Origin: an uncultured Clostridia bacterium
Lineage (GTDB): Bacteria > Bacillota > Clostridia > Oscillospirales > Ruminococcaceae
Assembly (NCBI GenBank): GCA_945867255.1
Contig: CAMBHV010000007.1
Coordinates: 1-16,048, forward strand
DNA length: 16,048 nt
Direction: 5' to 3'
In this document: positions 12,809 through 16,048 of the stretch, piece after piece
How the letters are laid out: each line of letters opens with the position of its first letter
How positions within the stretch are numbered: the first letter of the stretch is position 1
Position numbers and translations under genes: made by a program
Notes under the pieces: model-generated
Database searches by the model: none
What the model was told of the DNA's origin: nothing
What the model saw: only the letters and a program-made list of their open reading frames with translations

Positions 12809-13498
12809 ATGGCAGGCGAAAAGATCCTGATTGTGGACGATGACAAGAATATTTGTGAACTTCTTCGGCTATATCTGGCGAAAGAAGGCTACGCCGTGAC
12901 ATTGGCATATGACGGTGAGGCGGCGTTTGACGCGTTTGAAAGAGAAAAGCCAAATCTTGTCCTTTTGGATGTGATGATGCCTAAAATGGATGGCTGGGAA
13001 GTGTGCCGAAAAATACGGGAAAAAGGCAATACGCCTGTGATTATGCTGACGGCCAAAGGCGAGACATTCGACAAGGTGCTGGGCCTGGAATTGGGCGCTG
13101 ACGATTATGTGGTGAAGCCTTTTGATACAAAAGAGGTGGTGGCGCGCATCAAGGCGGTGCTGCGCCGCTGTGCCCCGGCGGAGGAAACGCGCGAAGGGCT
13201 GATCACCTACGATAATCTTTCTGTGGATCTTGCGCGGTATGAACTGAAAGTAAAGGGTAAAACCGTGGATGCACCGCCCAAAGAGCTGGAACTTCTGTAT
13301 TACCTTGCCAGCCACCCAAACCGTGTGTTTACACGCGATCAACTTCTGGACGAAGTGTGGGGTTTTGAGTATTACGGTGATTCACGTACCATTGATGTGC
13401 ATGTCAAACGCCTCAGGGAAAAGCTGGAAGGTGCTTCAGATGAATGGAGCCTGAAAACCGTGTGGGGCGTGGGATATAAATTTGAAGTGAAAGACTGA
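12809..13498 (+). CDS. OmpR/PhoB-family response regulator (229 aa)
   Basis: DNA-binding partner of the downstream kinase. Receiver domain (about 5-118): acidic pocket D10/D11, phospho-acceptor D54 in LVLLDVMMPKMDG, T81 in VIMLTAKG and K103 in YVVKPF. The C-terminal winged helix (about 131-226) has PPKELELLYYLASHPNRVFTRDQLLDEVWG (in part) and RTIDVHVKRLREKL with the closing VWGVGYKF, all typical of OmpR-type regulators. The start at 12809 has GGGAGG 7 nt upstream; longer in-frame readings to 12644 pass through the promoter and are rejected. It is followed after 47 nt by its kinase. Its genes of control cannot be read, but the operon context suggests the HtrA-like protease is one. Confidence 0.96.
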   Translation: MAGEKILIVDDDKNICELLRLYLAKEGYAVTLAYDGEAAFDAFEREKPNLVLLDVMMPKMDGWEVCRKIREKGNTPVIMLTAKGETFDKVLGLELGADDYVVKPFDTKEVVARIKAVLRRCAPAEETREGLITYDNLSVDLARYELKVKGKTVDAPPKELELLYYLASHPNRVFTRDQLLDEVWGFEYYGDSRTIDVHVKRLREKLEGASDEWSLKTVWGVGYKFEVKD

Positions 13499-13545
13499 AG
13501 CATGCGCGCTGTATGTGCCGTGCCAGGAAAGGAGCGTGCGGGAAA

Positions 13546-15054
13546 ATGAGAAAAAGCATTACCACGCGCTATTTTTATTCTACCGCATTTCTTCTGGTGT
13601 GTGGCGTGGCACTGATGTGGTTTATCCAGATGTATCTGGCCATGGGTTATTTCCGCACGGAAAATGATGAAAATTTGCTTGGTACAGTGGATAATACCAT
13701 TCGCATCCTTCAGGAGGCTGGTGAAGGTGCACTGTCCGGTGATGAAGCGGCAGTGGAAGATATCAAGCGCGAGATCCTGATTACGGCGCGTGCGTCAGGC
13801 GGGCAGATTTTTCTGACCGATGCCAAAGGTGTGGTGGTGGTGTGCAGTACGCAAGGAGAAGAAGAAAACTATTTAGGGCAAATCATTTCTCCGCGTGTGC
13901 TTGCCAGCGCTGCAAAACGCGGCATTTATACAGAACTTGGTACGCTGGACGGGCTGTTCAGCACGCGACATTATGTGGCGTGTAAGGCAATTGGCGAAAA
14001 TGGCGCCAGCGGATATGCCTTTGCATCTTCTGACGCACGAAGGCTGAATGAGTATATTGCCAATCTGTTTTCCATGTTTATCCTGTCGGCAGGGCTGATG
14101 TTGCTGGTATCCAGTGTTCTGTCCATCGTGCTCACTTCTCACATGACAACACCGCTGCGGCGTATTTCGGATGCTGCGCAGAAATTTGGAAATGGAGATT
14201 TTTCCGCCCGTGTGCCGGTGGAAGGCGATGATGAGGTGGCGCAGCTTGCCGCCACCTTCAACCGCATGGCGGAAAACCTGGAGAAGATCGATTCCTCCCG
14301 ATACAATTTTATGGGAAATATCGCGCATGAGCTACGTACGCCTATGACGACCATTAAAGGGTTTGTGGATGGTATGCTGGACGGCACGATCCCACAGGAG
14401 AGCCAGCAGCACTATCTGGAGATCGTCTCGCAGGAGGCGGGCCGCCTTACGCGGCTGATTAAGAATATGCTGGATATCACAAAGCTGGAGGCAGGCGAAT
14501 ATAAGGTGAACGCCCACAGCTATGACATCTGGCAGACCATCACCAGTGTAGTGTTTGCCGCAGAACAGCGCATTGAAGCAAACAGCATCCAGATTACCGG
14601 GTTTGCACCATCCAAACCCATGGTATATGCGGATGAAGATCTTGTGTATCAAGTTGTTTACAACCTGGTGGATAATGCCATAAAATTCTGTGGCGTGGGC
14701 GGGGAGATCCGTTTTTCTGTAACACAGAACAAAGGCGTTGTCACGGTGAGTGTGCGCAATACCGGGGAAGGGATTGCGCCGGAGGCATTGCCGCACGTAT
14801 TTGACCGTTTTTACAAAGAAGATGAAAGCCGTGGGCTGAACACTTCGGGTGCAGGGCTGGGGCTTCATATCTGCAAGGTGCTTGTGAATTTGTCCGGTGG
14901 CAAGATCTGGGCTGAAAGCAAAGCGGGCGGGTTTACAGAATTTTTGTTTACTTTGCCGGCGGAACAAAAAGTGCCAAAGCGCAGAGAAAAAATAGAAAAG
15001 CAGAAGGAGGAGCCGGCAGATGAAGGGGAACAAGCGGCTTTGGCCGAACCTTAA
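13546..15054 (+). CDS. Membrane sensor histidine kinase with HAMP domain (502 aa)
   Basis: Sensor of the two-component pair. TM1 at about 11-33, an extracytoplasmic sensing domain of about 135 residues (36-170, resembling a single Cache/PAS-like fold with IFLTDAKGVVVVCS), TM2 at about 171-197 and HAMP (about 198-250). The dimerisation domain carries phospho-acceptor H261 in FMGNIAHELRTPMTTIKGF. The ATPase domain shows the N box NLVDNAIKF (N377), G1 region NTGEGI, F box VFDRFYK and G2 box GAGLGL (435-440). ATG at 13546 is used; AAAGGAG lies 11 nt upstream, somewhat far. The C-terminal tail after the ATPase domain (about 473-502) is highly charged, rich in K and E, and its last codons overlap the start of the htrA-like gene by 35 nt in another frame. 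The signal is unknown; envelope stress is likely from context. Confidence 0.95.
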   Translation: MRKSITTRYFYSTAFLLVCGVALMWFIQMYLAMGYFRTENDENLLGTVDNTIRILQEAGEGALSGDEAAVEDIKREILITARASGGQIFLTDAKGVVVVCSTQGEEENYLGQIISPRVLASAAKRGIYTELGTLDGLFSTRHYVACKAIGENGASGYAFASSDARRLNEYIANLFSMFILSAGLMLLVSSVLSIVLTSHMTTPLRRISDAAQKFGNGDFSARVPVEGDDEVAQLAATFNRMAENLEKIDSSRYNFMGNIAHELRTPMTTIKGFVDGMLDGTIPQESQQHYLEIVSQEAGRLTRLIKNMLDITKLEAGEYKVNAHSYDIWQTITSVVFAAEQRIEANSIQITGFAPSKPMVYADEDLVYQVVYNLVDNAIKFCGVGGEIRFSVTQNKGVVTVSVRNTGEGIAPEALPHVFDRFYKEDESRGLNTSGAGLGLHICKVLVNLSGGKIWAESKAGGFTEFLFTLPAEQKVPKRREKIEKQKEEPADEGEQAALAEP

Positions 15055-16048
15055 AACGGGCACGGGGCGCCCGCCCAGATGGGCGCTGAGCGCCACCGTC
15101 ACGCTGCTGTGCCTGGCGCTTGCGGCCATTGTGGCGCTGAGCGGGACGGTGCTGCGCCTGCTGAGCGGGGCAACCGTGCACCAGAGCACAGCGGGCGGGG
15201 AAAACCCTGTGACCATGAACCTGAACGATCTGCCGGAAACTGCCGATGGCGGGCTTACCACAGCGCAGATCGCGGAGAAGGTGGCGCCCAGCGTGGTGTC
15301 CATCCACATCTATGAGCAGGATGCCATTGCCCCTTCCGCAATGGGAAGCGGCGTAGTGTTGACGCAGGACGGCTATATCATCACCAATGCGCATGTGGTG
15401 GAAGGCGCGTCCGGCATCAATGTGCTGTTTGCAGACGGGGCAGAGATGGACGCGCGTGTGATCGGGGTGGATGAAACGACGGATCTGGCGGTGGTAAAGG
15501 TGGCTGCAGAGGGCCTGACACCGGCCGAATTCGGAGATTCCGGCGCGATTGCGGTGGGGGAACGCGTGGTGGCTATCGGAAACGCCGCCGGCCAGTTCGA
15601 CGGCACCGTAACACAGGGTGTGATCTCCGGGCTGGACAGAGAGGTTACGGTTACCATCGGTGGCAAGGACGTAACCATGTCCCTGCTCCAGACGGATGCG
15701 GCCATCAATCCGGGCAATTCCGGCGGTGCGCTGGTGAACCGGTTCGGCCAGGTGATAGGGATCAATTCTGCCCGCATGAACAGCGCATTTTTTGAAGGGC
15801 TGTGCTTTGCCATTCCCACCCGAACGGTGCAGCCGGTAATTGACAACCTGATTGCCTACGGTTATGTCAAAGACAGAGGTGTGCTGGGGGTCACTGTAAT
15901 CGAACTCACCGCGGTGAACGGGCCGCCCAACGGCCTGCCGGAACAGGGGCTGTATATCTCCGAGTTGGCGCCCAACAGCGACCTCGTGCGCCAGGATATC
16001 ACGGTGGGGGATATCATTCTGGAAGCCGATGACAAGGTTTTGGAATCT
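15020..16048 (+). CDS. htrA: HtrA/DegP-like trypsin-family serine protease, membrane-anchored (runs off the right edge)
   Basis: 343 residues are visible. A short basic cytoplasmic start and one membrane anchor (about 22-48) lead to an extracytoplasmic linker, then an S1C protease domain (about 80-280). The triad is complete: H125 in ITNAHVV, D155 in TTDLAVVK and S234 in NPGNSGGAL. VAIGNAAG and VTQGVISGLDR are further HtrA hallmarks. A PDZ domain begins at about 287 (GVLGVTV) and continues with LYISELAPNSDL and VGDIILEADD, cut off by the window end. HtrA proteases degrade or refold damaged exported proteins. ATG at 15020 has AAGGAGG 9 nt upstream, within the kinase's last codons, so translation is likely coupled. 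The first 150 bases are markedly more GC-rich than the kinase gene and contain a small hairpin at 15072-15085. It is probably regulated by the preceding two-component pair. Confidence 0.94.
   Translation, partial: MKGNKRLWPNLKTGTGRPPRWALSATVTLLCLALAAIVALSGTVLRLLSGATVHQSTAGGENPVTMNLNDLPETADGGLTTAQIAEKVAPSVVSIHIYEQDAIAPSAMGSGVVLTQDGYIITNAHVVEGASGINVLFADGAEMDARVIGVDETTDLAVVKVAAEGLTPAEFGDSGAIAVGERVVAIGNAAGQFDGTVTQGVISGLDREVTVTIGGKDVTMSLLQTDAAINPGNSGGALVNRFGQVIGINSARMNSAFFEGLCFAIPTRTVQPVIDNLIAYGYVKDRGVLGVTVIELTAVNGPPNGLPEQGLYISELAPNSDLVRQDITVGDIILEADDKVLES

Noticed and set aside
14332..15309. Long minus-strand open frame opposite the sensor kinase and protease genes
   Set aside because: Antisense shadow of two well-supported genes; no family features.

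Overview
The window looks like chromosomal DNA from an anaerobic Bacillota, most likely class Clostridia (Oscillospiraceae/Ruminococcaceae-like). Reasons: near-consensus sigma-A promoters (TTGACA/TATAAT), strong AAAGGAGG-type ribosome binding sites, roughly balanced base composition, and a Gram-positive gene repertoire (short CysE, CzrA/CadC-like ArsR, GntR/UTRA regulator, PhoB-type two-component pair with an HtrA protease). The taxonomic guess is inference. No rRNA, tRNA, CRISPR array, insertion sequence or phage gene was seen.

Layout. (1) 1-1342, metal homeostasis: on the minus strand a stand-alone HMA metal-binding protein followed by the N-terminus of a Zn/Cd-type P1B ATPase that runs off the left edge; on the plus strand a divergent ArsR-family sensor. 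A 16-bp operator sits exactly in the spacer of the consensus ATPase promoter. The arsR leader is about 290 nt long and contains a good imperfect hairpin. (2) 1440-5352, minus-strand operon: alanyl-tRNA editing hydrolase (AlaX), DUF1624-type membrane protein, AI-2E-family transporter and serine O-acetyltransferase (CysE), with two ATGA/GTGA-type overlaps and an internal promoter. It converges with arsR on a 38-bp perfectly palindromic terminator. (3) 5548-7032, plus strand: 4-alpha-glucanotransferase MalQ. (4) 7033-7785: 750 bp without a convincing gene, holding terminators and possibly a decayed membrane-protein gene. (5) 7786-10651, sugar-phosphate module: PfkB-family kinase and a NagB-like isomerase on minus, with a divergent GntR/UTRA regulator. 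(6) 10746-12598, minus strand: YchF and the MTA/SAH nucleosidase. (7) 12809-16048, plus strand: response regulator, sensor kinase and the start of an HtrA-like serine protease, the last two overlapping by 35 nt; the protease runs off the right edge.

How the parts work together. The left module is a classic metal-responsive derepression circuit: apo-ArsR should block the HMA-ATPase promoter until metal binds. In the AlaX-CysE operon, AlaX removes wrongly attached serine from tRNA-Ala while CysE consumes serine for cysteine synthesis, so the two share a substrate; the linkage is inferred. The kinase/isomerase/GntR set looks like a small amino-sugar or ketose catabolic unit, but the isomerase lacks two residues that define NagB catalysis. 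The regulator-kinase-HtrA operon resembles envelope-stress control, as in CssRS/HtrA of Bacillus.

Most genes are ordinary housekeeping or accessory genes. No clearly new multi-gene system was found. The points most worth checking are the divergent NagB-like enzyme, the structured arsR leader, the operator-in-spacer promoter, and the inverted repeat over the two-component promoter.
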